NCBI GenBank assembly: GCA_946404295.1 | Contig: CAMJDE010000001.1 | Location: 1 to 26,081, forward strand | Direction: 5' to 3' | Source of the DNA: an uncultured Clostridia bacterium | GTDB taxonomy: Bacteria; Bacillota; Clostridia; Oscillospirales; CAG-272 | DNA: 26,081 nucleotides | Part shown: positions 7,188 to 13,730 of the stretch, piece after piece | How positions within the stretch are numbered: position 1 is the first letter of the stretch | How the letters are laid out: each line of letters opens with the position of its first letter | The notes under the pieces: generated by a model | The model's input: only the letters and a program-made list of their open reading frames with translations | Databases searched by the model: none | Told to the model about the DNA's origin: nothing | Position numbers and translations under genes: made by a program

Positions 7188-7227
7188 ACGAATCCTCCTT
7201 TCGGGGGGATCATCCCCTATGCATCTG

Positions 7228-7259
7228 TTATAGAACGCGAGGGGCGAAAAGTCCTTATC
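7228..7259 (-). promoter_or_regulatory. ECF-type promoter of the unknown exported-protein gene
   Basis: Minus strand: GATAAGGACTTTTC ... CGCGTTCTATAA, the third copy of the 32-bp block. It starts 17 bases after the stop of the second serpin, with no terminator between them. A GGGGATGATCCCC stem lies in the leader before the ribosome binding site. Confidence 0.8.
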
Positions 7260-7276
7260 AAAAGGCGCGGGGGAAA

Positions 7277-8530
7277 TCAGCCGTTCGGGTCGTTCAGCGC
7301 GCCGATGAAGAGCGGGATATTCGTCGTCGTATCGAAGAGGATATAGACGAAGGGACGGTCGAGGATCACCGACGGGACCTCGTCGGATTGGGCGCTTGCG
7401 GTTTTGCCTCTTACGGCGGTCACGGCGCCGGCGCGCGTCCCCTTCTCTCCGACCTCGATAAAGGTTTTGTGCCTGACCTTGCCGATATAGAGGGGGGTGG
7501 TTTCGGAAATCCCCGAGAAATCGGCTTTCTCAAGCAGAAAGGCGTCGGTCATCCCCATCTTGGAGAGGGCGTCTTTGAGATCGGTTTCAAACCGGGTCTT
7601 GAACTTCGGCAGTTTGGTTTCGACCGCGACGCGTTCGACGCTCCCCAGGATCTTTGCGATCCGCTCTCCGTCAAGGGTCGCGATATAATCCGCGATCGCG
7701 ATCCCCTTCGCCGGGAGTAGCGCGGCGAAGGCGTAGCGCCCCCCCACGTAGGGCTTGATGAACCCGACCGCACGGTCGCCGTCGGACAGGTAACGATATT
7801 CACCGCCCGAAAGGAAGGTCACGGTCGCGTCGGTCCCGTCCTCTTTGTGAAAGAGCCCGGACGATTTCTGGGTATTGAGCGTGTAGGGCGACGCCCATTT
7901 TCCGTCGAAGAGCAGGGCGTTGACGAGCAGCGCGAGATCGTCGTCCCGCAGGTCGTCGAGGATCGAATCGATCAGCCCGTCGGTATGATCCTTCACCCAT
8001 TGATTGACGTCCTTGACCGTCGTTTTGTCAAACGGGGCGCGGAAGGCGCCCGCGCGATAGACGTCGGCGTTGATCTGCAGAAAGTCCTCTTTGACCGAGA
8101 AGCGCGGGTCGTCGCGGAGCCAGATCGAGTCGGCGACGGCGAGCGTGACGCCGTCGTCCTTTTTCAGCGAAGCGAGGTAAGCCGCAAAGAAGGCGTTGAG
8201 TTCCCCGACCGTCATCCCGAGGGCGCTTTCCATCTGTGCCCGCGTCTCTCCCGCCGCGCCGTTTGCGGTCATGGCGAGGGCGACGAGAGCCGAGAGCGGG
8301 GAGAGCAGGGTGTTTTTGCCGTCGTAGGTCGCCCGGAAGAGCCGCGCGGCAAAGTCCACGGCGAAAGCCGAGGCGTCGTCCGGGACGGTCGCGGGTTCGC
8401 TCTCGCGGGGCGTGATCCCCGCCATCAGGTCGGTCGCGACGATCTTGTGTCGGCAGCCCGAGAGGGTCGGAACGAGGACGAAGAGCAGCGAGAGGGCGAG
8501 CAGCAGGGATAAAACGCGGGTTTTGCGCAT
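7277..8530 (-). CDS. Serpin lipoprotein 2
   Basis: This 417-residue paralogue of the other serpin has a signal with LSGC (Cys26) and the serpin core (NTLLSPLSALVALAMTANGA, LLVNALLFDGKW, DRPFVYILFD). The hinge EVGEKGTRAGAVTA (359-372) again fits an inhibitory serpin with Arg at P13. The exposed loop RGKTASAQSDEVPSV is wholly different from that of serpin 1, so the two should target different proteases; P1 lies somewhere in KTASAQS. GAAAGGAG precedes the ATG. No copy of the ECF block lies upstream: the 56-bp gap to the flavodiiron gene holds only a large hairpin. It may therefore be read from the flavodiiron promoter and run on into the exported-protein gene. Confidence 0.92.
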   Translation of the reverse strand: MRKTRVLSLLLALSLLFVLVPTLSGCRHKIVATDLMAGITPRESEPATVPDDASAFAVDFAARLFRATYDGKNTLLSPLSALVALAMTANGAAGETRAQMESALGMTVGELNAFFAAYLASLKKDDGVTLAVADSIWLRDDPRFSVKEDFLQINADVYRAGAFRAPFDKTTVKDVNQWVKDHTDGLIDSILDDLRDDDLALLVNALLFDGKWASPYTLNTQKSSGLFHKEDGTDATVTFLSGGEYRYLSDGDRAVGFIKPYVGGRYAFAALLPAKGIAIADYIATLDGERIAKILGSVERVAVETKLPKFKTRFETDLKDALSKMGMTDAFLLEKADFSGISETTPLYIGKVRHKTFIEVGEKGTRAGAVTAVRGKTASAQSDEVPSVILDRPFVYILFDTTTNIPLFIGALNDPNG

Positions 8531-8550
8531 AGCAATTCTCCTTTCGGGGG

Positions 8551-8593
8551 CGGGTAACGGGTGGGGCGGTTTTCGACCCCGAACCGTTACCCG
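8551..8593 (-). terminator. Large hairpin between flavodiiron and serpin 2 genes
   Basis: CGGGTAACGG (8551-8560) pairs with CCGTTACCCG (8584-8593), and an inner GGGG/CCCC extends the stem. It includes the stop codon of the flavodiiron gene. No T-run follows on the minus strand, so it may be a weak terminator, an mRNA-processing or stability hairpin, or a control point for serpin 2. Confidence 0.5.
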
Positions 8594-10377
8594 ATCGGCT
8601 CGAAGTCGGCGGCGCCGTGTTTGCAGAGCGGACAGACGAAATCTTCGGGGAGTTCGTCTCCCTCGTAGACGTAGCCGCAGATCTTGCAGACGTAGCCCTT
8701 TTTGCCTTCGGTCTTGGGTTTGGGCTTGACGTTCTGCTGATAGTAGGCGTAGGTCATACTCTCGCGATCCGAGAGCACCCGCGCCTCGGTGACCGAGCAG
8801 ACGAACATCCCGTGCGTGTCGAGGTCGACGTACTGCTCGACCTTCAGCGACAGAAACGCGTTGATGCTGTCGGGGAGAAATACCAGTCCGTTATCCGAAC
8901 GCAGGACGTCGGTCCCCTTGAACTTGTCTGCCGTCCGCCCGCTTTGGAACCCGAACCGCTCGAAGAGCGAGAAGGGCGCGTCGGTCGAGAGGCAGTTGAC
9001 GTTCATTTTCCCGGTCTGCTTGATGATATGGTGCGAATAGTTCTGCTTGCTGATGCAGACGGCGACGCGGTTCGGGGTGTTCGTCACCTGGCTGACGGTA
9101 TTGACGATCAGCCCGTTGTCGCGCGTCCCGTCGTTCGACGTGACGACGTAGAGCCCGTAGCCGATCTTGAAGAGGGCGGTCAGGTCGTTCTTGTTCGCCG
9201 TCTCGCCGTTCTTCTGGATATAGTCGCGGCAGAGTTCGTCGGCGAGGGCTGTGATTTCGCCCCGGCTGACGTCGTTCAGAGCCGACGCGATCCGGACGGT
9301 CTGCTCGGTAAAGGTGATCTCCTTGCACCCCTCGAGCATCGAACGCATCACCTTCGCCGCCTGCGGCGCCCAGCTTCCGTTCTCGATCAGCGCGACGGTG
9401 CGGTTTTTGTACCCGCGCTCGACGAGATGCTCGATGAAGGTGCGCATAAAGGGGAAGATATCGGCGTTGTAGGTCGTGGTCGCCAGTACCAGACGCCCGT
9501 AGCGGAAGGCGTCCTCGACCGCCTCCGCCAGATCGTCGCGGGCAAGGTCGGTCAGAACGACTTTCGGGCAGCCGCGTTCTTTCAACTTATCGGCGAGCAG
9601 AAGAACGGCGTTCTTGGTGTTGCCGTAGACCGAGGTATAGGCGATCACGATCCCGTCGCTCTCGACGCCGTAGGACGACCAGGTGTTGTAGAGGTCGAGG
9701 TAGTACCCGAGGTTCTCTTTGAGGATCGGACCGTGCAGCGGGCAGATGATCCGAATATCGAGCGCCGCCGCTTTTTTCAAGACCGCCTGCACCTGCGCGC
9801 CGTATTTGCCGACGATGCCGAAGTAGTAGCGCCGCGCCTCGCACGCCCAGTCCTCGTCGGCGTCGAGCGCGCCGAACTTGCCGAACCCGTCGGCGGAGAA
9901 GAGGATCTTGTCGCACGCGTCGTAGGTCATAATGACCTCGGGCCAATGCACCATCGGCGCGGCGATGAAGGAGAGGGTATGCCGCCCGAGCGGGAGGGTC
10001 GAGCCCTCGCCGACCACGATCCGGCGGTCGGCAAAATCGCGCCCGTAAAAGTTGTTCATCATCGCGAACGCCTTTGCCGACGAAACGACCGTCGCGTCGG
10101 GATAGGTCGAGAGGAAATTGACGATATTCGCCGAGTGGTCGGGCTCCATGTGCTGGACGATCAGGTAGTCGGGACGGCGCCCGCCGAGAGCGGCGGCGAC
10201 GTTGTCGAGCCATTCGTGGGTGAAGTTGCGGTCGACGGTATCGAGTACCGCGACCTTCTCGTCCAGAATGACGTAGGAATTGTACGCCATTCCTTCCGGG
10301 ACGACGTACTGCCCCTCGAAGAGGTCGATCTTGCGGTCGTTGACGCCGACGTAACGGACGTCGGTTGTGATGTTCAT
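8587..10377 (-). CDS. Flavodiiron protein with flavin reductase and rubredoxin domains
   Basis: This 596-residue four-domain protein probably reduces O2 to water, and possibly NO, protecting anaerobic metabolism in the cytoplasm. Residues 1-240 are the beta-lactamase-like diiron domain with all ligands present: His76, Glu78, Asp80, His81, His144, Asp163 and His215. Residues 243-390 are a flavodoxin domain with the FMN loop TSVYGNTKN. Residues 400-545 are a flavin reductase domain (GLYVVTS, NGLIVNTVSQVTNTP). Residues 561-596 are rubredoxin with CKIC (564, 567) and CPLC (582, 585). The fusion would pass electrons from NAD(P)H or rubredoxin reductase along one chain. GAAGGAG precedes the ATG, and a clear sigma-A promoter lies upstream. 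It is unrelated in function to the serpins, except that oxygen and host proteases are both stresses of gut inflammation. Confidence 0.93.
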   Translation of the reverse strand: MNITTDVRYVGVNDRKIDLFEGQYVVPEGMAYNSYVILDEKVAVLDTVDRNFTHEWLDNVAAALGGRRPDYLIVQHMEPDHSANIVNFLSTYPDATVVSSAKAFAMMNNFYGRDFADRRIVVGEGSTLPLGRHTLSFIAAPMVHWPEVIMTYDACDKILFSADGFGKFGALDADEDWACEARRYYFGIVGKYGAQVQAVLKKAAALDIRIICPLHGPILKENLGYYLDLYNTWSSYGVESDGIVIAYTSVYGNTKNAVLLLADKLKERGCPKVVLTDLARDDLAEAVEDAFRYGRLVLATTTYNADIFPFMRTFIEHLVERGYKNRTVALIENGSWAPQAAKVMRSMLEGCKEITFTEQTVRIASALNDVSRGEITALADELCRDYIQKNGETANKNDLTALFKIGYGLYVVTSNDGTRDNGLIVNTVSQVTNTPNRVAVCISKQNYSHHIIKQTGKMNVNCLSTDAPFSLFERFGFQSGRTADKFKGTDVLRSDNGLVFLPDSINAFLSLKVEQYVDLDTHGMFVCSVTEARVLSDRESMTYAYYQQNVKPKPKTEGKKGYVCKICGYVYEGDELPEDFVCPLCKHGAADFEPIG

Positions 10378-10402
10378 AGCGGTTTACTCCTTCGCTGTTT
10401 TT

Positions 10403-10431
10403 ATTATACGGCGGATTTGGAAATCTGTAAA
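10403..10431 (-). promoter_or_regulatory. Promoter of the flavodiiron gene
   Basis: Minus strand: TTTACA (10431-10426), 17 bases, TATAAT (10408-10403). The ATG is 26 bases downstream. Confidence 0.8.
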
Positions 10432-10454
10432 GGGACAAAACGCACCCGGGGGTG

Positions 10455-10549
10455 GCGGGCGCAAAGCGCCCGCGTGAAGTGCTTGCTTCGCAAGCGTGAA
10501 GTGCCGCGCGGGGCGCGGCGTGAAGTGTTTGCTTCGCAAACGTGAAGTG
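10455..10549. repeat. Array of different palindromes joined by GTGAAGTG
   Basis: The unit GTGAAGTG occurs at 10474, 10496, 10520 and 10542. Between and before these lie four short palindromes of different sequence: 10455-10473 (GCGGGC/GCCCGC), 10481-10495 (GCTTGC/GCAAGC), 10503-10519 (GCCGCGC/GCGCGGC) and 10527-10541 (GTTTGC/GCAAAC). A further copy of the last palindrome, with degenerate flanks GTGAAATG and GTGACGTG, is at 10657-10685. Only the linker is fixed; the hairpins differ. It is non-coding and lies upstream of the flavodiiron promoter. Confidence 0.85.
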
Positions 10550-10559
10550 CGGCGGGGGA

Positions 10560-10648
10560 CCCCCAACGCTCTCAAGTTCGCGTCGGGGAACCCCTACTTC
10601 GGGAACCCCCAACGCTCTCAAGTTTGCGTCGGGGAACCCCTACTTCGG
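10560..10648. repeat. Tandem direct repeat, two 43-bp copies
   Basis: 10560-10602 and 10606-10648 differ at one base (TTCGCG against TTTGCG). Each runs from CCCCCAACGCTCTCAAGTT to CCCCTACTTCGG, with a 46-bp period. It is inserted between the main palindrome array and its last degenerate unit, which looks like a local duplication within the repeat cluster. Confidence 0.85.
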
Positions 10649-10754
10649 CACTCCGCGTGAAATGTTTGCTTCGCAAACGTGACGTGTTTCCCTACGGTCG
10701 GCGTGCAAACAGACCAGATGAAAAAAGAATAAATACGGTTGCGGCTATAGAACC

Positions 10755-10838
10755 GCAAAACGGCGAGAGAGCGCCGTTTTGCTCTTCAATAATGACCCAT
10801 TATTGAAGTTCTTTGCCGCGCTTTCTTACAAGAAAGCG
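10755..10838. terminator. Three hairpins at the 3' end of the rpiB operon
   Basis: Stems pair 10755-10765 with 10772-10782 (GCAAAACGGCG), 10785-10794 with 10798-10807 (TTCAATAATG) and 10819-10827 with 10830-10838 (CGCTTTCTT). They follow the rpiB stop in the direction of minus-strand transcription and probably include its terminator; the GCAAAACGGCG stem, whose CGCCGTTTT arm supplies a short T-run, is the best candidate. 10688-10754 shows nothing else. Confidence 0.55.
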
Positions 10839-10860
10839 GGCGGTTTTCTCCCCGTTCCTC

Positions 10861-11316
10861 TTACAGTTTCCCCTGCTCGATATCGGCGATCATACCGACG
10901 CGGATCGCGTGGCGGCCGCCCTCGAAATCGGCGGAAAGGAAACTGTCGAGGATATCCTGCGCCAGGCACGAGCCGATGACGCGCGCGCCGAGGCAGATGA
11001 CGTTGGCGTCGTTGTGGTTGCGGGTCAGGCGTGCGCTGTAGGTATCCGAGCAGAGCGCGGCGCGGATCCCGTCGAACTTATTGGCGCACATACTCATCCC
11101 GATCCCCGTCCCGCAGATCAGGACGCCGAAGGTATGGTCGGGGTCCTTCTGCACCTCGCGGCAGACCGCCGCGGCAAAGAGCGGATAGTGGCAGGACGCC
11201 GTGCTGTCGGTGCCGAGGTCGGAGACGTCCCAACCCGAATCAAGCAGGTGCTTTTTCAGTTCCTCTTTCAGGGGGAATCCCGCGCTGTCCGCGCCGATAA
11301 AGATCTTCCGTTTCAT
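10861..11316 (-). CDS. rpiB: Ribose 5-phosphate isomerase B
   Basis: This 151-residue cytoplasmic enzyme interconverts ribose 5-phosphate and ribulose 5-phosphate in the pentose phosphate pathway. The RpiB/LacAB fold is plain: GADSAGFPLK at 8-17, the catalytic Cys68 in LICGTGIGMSMCANK, and the ring-opening His101 in RNHNDANVICLGAR. Position 11 is Ser where many RpiB proteins have His (GADHAG), a variation also compatible with related sugar-phosphate isomerases. The start at 11316 gives the normal family length; AAAGGA stands about 14 bases upstream, slightly far. It is the last gene of the plsY-methyltransferase-tsaE-tsaB-rpiB cluster. Confidence 0.92.
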   Translation of the reverse strand: MKRKIFIGADSAGFPLKEELKKHLLDSGWDVSDLGTDSTASCHYPLFAAAVCREVQKDPDHTFGVLICGTGIGMSMCANKFDGIRAALCSDTYSARLTRNHNDANVICLGARVIGSCLAQDILDSFLSADFEGGRHAIRVGMIADIEQGKL

Positions 11317-11350
11317 TATATAGTACCGTCCTTTCGGGTTTTGATCGGAT

Positions 11351-12055
11351 TCATTTCCCGCCGAAGCGGCGGGTGGTCTCCGCCTGCGATTCGCGGAGAT
11401 ACGTCGGGGCGAGTTCCTCCCCGTCGACCGCCCCCGCCTCTTCGACCTCCCGGAGCGCCACACGCCCGCAGGAAACGGCGGAATGGGGCAGCAGCACGTC
11501 GGGCAGTTCGACAAGTTCGATCCCCGCGTCGCGAAACGCCGGCGCGGCGACCTCAACTCCGTCCCCGACGAGCATCACCGGGCGACCCGGATAGTCGCGC
11601 GCGACGAGAGCGGCGAGCTCCGAGGCGGGTAGGGCGGCGTCGGGAGAGAGGCGCGCCGTCTTGCCGTCGCGGGCTTCAAAGAGTGCGGCGTAGACCTCGC
11701 CGCGCCGCGCGTCCATTACGGGGCAGACCAAGCCGGAGAGCGGCAGGACGTTTTCGGCGAGCGATTCGAGCGTGCTGACTCCGCGGCAGACCTTGCCGCG
11801 TCCGAAGGCGAGCCCCTTCACCAGCGCGACGCCGATCCGCACCCCGGTAAACGAGCCGGGTCCCGCCGTCACGGCGAAGAGATCCACGTCGCGTGCCGTG
11901 ATCCCGGCGGACTTCATCGCCGCCTCCGCCATCGGGAGCAGCGTCTCGCTTCCCGTCATGGCGTCGCCCGCCGAAAAGGTCGCGAGGATCTCGCGGTCCC
12001 GGAGCACCGCGGCGGACGCCCCCTTCGCGGGGCAGGTAAGCGCAAGAACGATCAT
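11351..12055 (-). CDS. tsaB: TsaB, tRNA threonylcarbamoyladenosine synthesis protein
   Basis: This 234-residue member of the ASKHA-fold Kae1/TsaD family is the scaffold that joins TsaD and TsaE to make t6A37 in ANN-decoding tRNAs. It has the hallmark AGPGSFTGVRIGVALVKGLA in its N-terminal half and a divergent C-terminal half, typical of TsaB rather than TsaD. The start at 12055 (MIVLALT) is preferred over an in-frame ATG six codons earlier, because AAAGGAG stands eight bases before it and the earlier start would overlap that site. It follows tsaE by 14 bases, the common tsaE-tsaB order in Bacillota. Confidence 0.93.
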   Translation of the reverse strand: MIVLALTCPAKGASAAVLRDREILATFSAGDAMTGSETLLPMAEAAMKSAGITARDVDLFAVTAGPGSFTGVRIGVALVKGLAFGRGKVCRGVSTLESLAENVLPLSGLVCPVMDARRGEVYAALFEARDGKTARLSPDAALPASELAALVARDYPGRPVMLVGDGVEVAAPAFRDAGIELVELPDVLLPHSAVSCGRVALREVEEAGAVDGEELAPTYLRESQAETTRRFGGK

Positions 12056-12069
12056 AGGTCGGTCTCCTT

Positions 12070-12504
12070 TCACGGGTTTTCGGGGCGGTTTTCGACCGTG
12101 ATCCGGCGTCCGGTTTCACCGTCGGTCCGCTCGATCCTGACGCGGATCGCGTCGTCGGGGATCGCCCCGGGGATCTTCTCGCTCCATTCGCAGAGCAGGT
12201 ACCCTTTGCGGGCAAGATAATCGTCGTAGCCGACCGAGATCAGGTCGTCTTCGTCCCTCAGCCGATAGAGGTCCATGTGGATCACGGTTTTCGATCCGCT
12301 GTATTCGTTGACCACCGTGTAGGTCGGGCTCTTCACCCGGTCGACGCCGAAAAAGCGGCAAAACCCCCGGACGAACGCCGTCTTTCCGACTCCCATCTCG
12401 CCGTAGAGCGCGACGAAAGCGGAGGGACGGTCGGAGAGGGCGGCGGCGAGTTTCTCCCCGATCGCCTCGGTCTGTTCGGGGGAGAAAGTCAGATATTCGT
12501 TCAT
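12070..12504 (-). CDS. tsaE: TsaE, tRNA threonylcarbamoyladenosine synthesis ATPase
   Basis: This 144-residue P-loop ATPase drives the TsaBDE complex. The Walker A motif is GEMGVGKT at 35-42, followed by KSPTYTVVNEY (59-69), HMDLYRL (77-83) and CEWSEKIPGAIPDD (106-119), the ordered motifs of the family. The start at 12504 follows AAAGGGGGG and gives the normal family length; earlier in-frame codons lie inside the methyltransferase gene. The 14-base gap on each side suggests tight co-translation in the operon. Confidence 0.93.
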   Translation of the reverse strand: MNEYLTFSPEQTEAIGEKLAAALSDRPSAFVALYGEMGVGKTAFVRGFCRFFGVDRVKSPTYTVVNEYSGSKTVIHMDLYRLRDEDDLISVGYDDYLARKGYLLCEWSEKIPGAIPDDAIRVRIERTDGETGRRITVENRPENP

Positions 12505-12518
12505 CGTCAGCCCCCCTT

Positions 12519-13730
12519 TCAGAGATCGGTGAGATAGGCGTCGGCGCCGTCGCCAAGCAGGAACCTTTTGGCTTCTTCGTAGGCGACCTTCGCCGCCCGC
12601 ATCTTCTTTTCGTCGGGGCGCCGGATCGCGCGCAGGACGGTGTTTTTCGGGGTGTCGTCGGGATCGACCAGTTCCGCGGCGGTCACGTCGTAGCCCGCCG
12701 CCTCCAGCCTCAGACAGCGCAGTCCGTCGGTCAGCGCCTCGGCAAGTTTGCTCCGCAGTTTCGGGTGCCGGGTCACGAAGCCGAGTTCCGGGGCGACGAT
12801 CTTGCGATCCAGATAGCGGTGACAGCAGGGGGTCGAGAGGATCACCTTCGCCTGAAGGTCCGCCGCGGCGTCGAGCACGACGTCGGTCGCCGTATCGCAG
12901 GCGTGGAGCGAAACGACGAGGTCGGGGCGCCGGTCGCGGGGCAGTTTTCGGATATCTTCGGCGCGAAAGACCATGCCGCATCCGTCCCCGTCCGAGAGAA
13001 ATCCCGCGTCGCGGGCGATCCCGCGGCAGAAATCCAGCACGTCGGCTTTCAGATCCACGCAGAGCATTTCGACCCGGCGTCCCCGGATCGCGGTCAGATA
13101 GTGGTAGAGGGCGAAACTGAGATAACTCTTCCCGCAGCAGAGGTCGTAGACGAGCAGGGGACAGTCGCCACCGGGCAGTTCGTCGTAAATATCCGCGACC
13201 AACTCGAGAAAGCGGTTGATCTGCCGGAATTTCGGCTGCCGCTTATCGTGGACGCGCCCCCGCTCGTCCGACACGCCGAGCGCGAAAAGGAACGGCTCGT
13301 TCCCCGTCAGGATCCGGCGGGGTTCGCGATCCAGTTTGGTCAGGGTCGAGAGGAGCGGCGCGCCGTCCGATTCGTCGAGCGCGCGGCGGAGCCGGGCTTC
13401 GCCCCGGAGGGTCTCTGTCCCGCTCTTCGAGCGCAGGAGCACGACGTCGCCGACGGGGGTCGACAGGTCGGCTTGCAGATAGTTTTCACAGAGGGCGGGA
13501 AGGGTCGAAACGATCTCGTCCGGCGAGAGGGCGAACTGGCGCACCCGTCCGCCGGGGTACGTCTCCTCGAAAAAGAGGATCTTGCGCCCGCGCCGGACGG
13601 TCAGGCGGGCGGAGACCTTTTTCGCAAGGTCTGCGCTCTTCGGTTTGGAAAGCACAAAACGGCGGAGCAATTCATTCTCCGCCGTTATTCTGACGAGTTC
13701 CGCCATCGTTTCGCGCTTACCGTTTGTCAT
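12519..13730 (-). CDS. Class I SAM-dependent methyltransferase
   Basis: This 403-residue protein has a substrate-binding N-terminal part (about 1-185) and a Rossmann methyltransferase domain (about 190-350). Motif I is VYDLCCGKSYLSFALYHYL (194-212), motif II ends in LCVDLKAD, and the SLHACDTATD segment lies at 274-283; the STPCCHRY that follows is typical of the Methyltransf_32 family. Substrates of this family are poorly known, and RNA modification would fit the tsaE/tsaB neighbours. The start at 13730 follows GAGGGG and overlaps the plsY end by 14 bases. The alternative ATG at 13706 has no ribosome binding site. Confidence 0.8.
   Translation of the reverse strand: MTNGKRETMAELVRITAENELLRRFVLSKPKSADLAKKVSARLTVRRGRKILFFEETYPGGRVRQFALSPDEIVSTLPALCENYLQADLSTPVGDVVLLRSKSGTETLRGEARLRRALDESDGAPLLSTLTKLDREPRRILTGNEPFLFALGVSDERGRVHDKRQPKFRQINRFLELVADIYDELPGGDCPLLVYDLCCGKSYLSFALYHYLTAIRGRRVEMLCVDLKADVLDFCRGIARDAGFLSDGDGCGMVFRAEDIRKLPRDRRPDLVVSLHACDTATDVVLDAAADLQAKVILSTPCCHRYLDRKIVAPELGFVTRHPKLRSKLAEALTDGLRCLRLEAAGYDVTAAELVDPDDTPKNTVLRAIRRPDEKKMRAAKVAYEEAKRFLLGDGADAYLTDL

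Noticed and set aside
10455..10685. CRISPR array
   Set aside because: The regular unit is only eight bases, the intervening segments are palindromes rather than unique spacers, and no cas genes are nearby.
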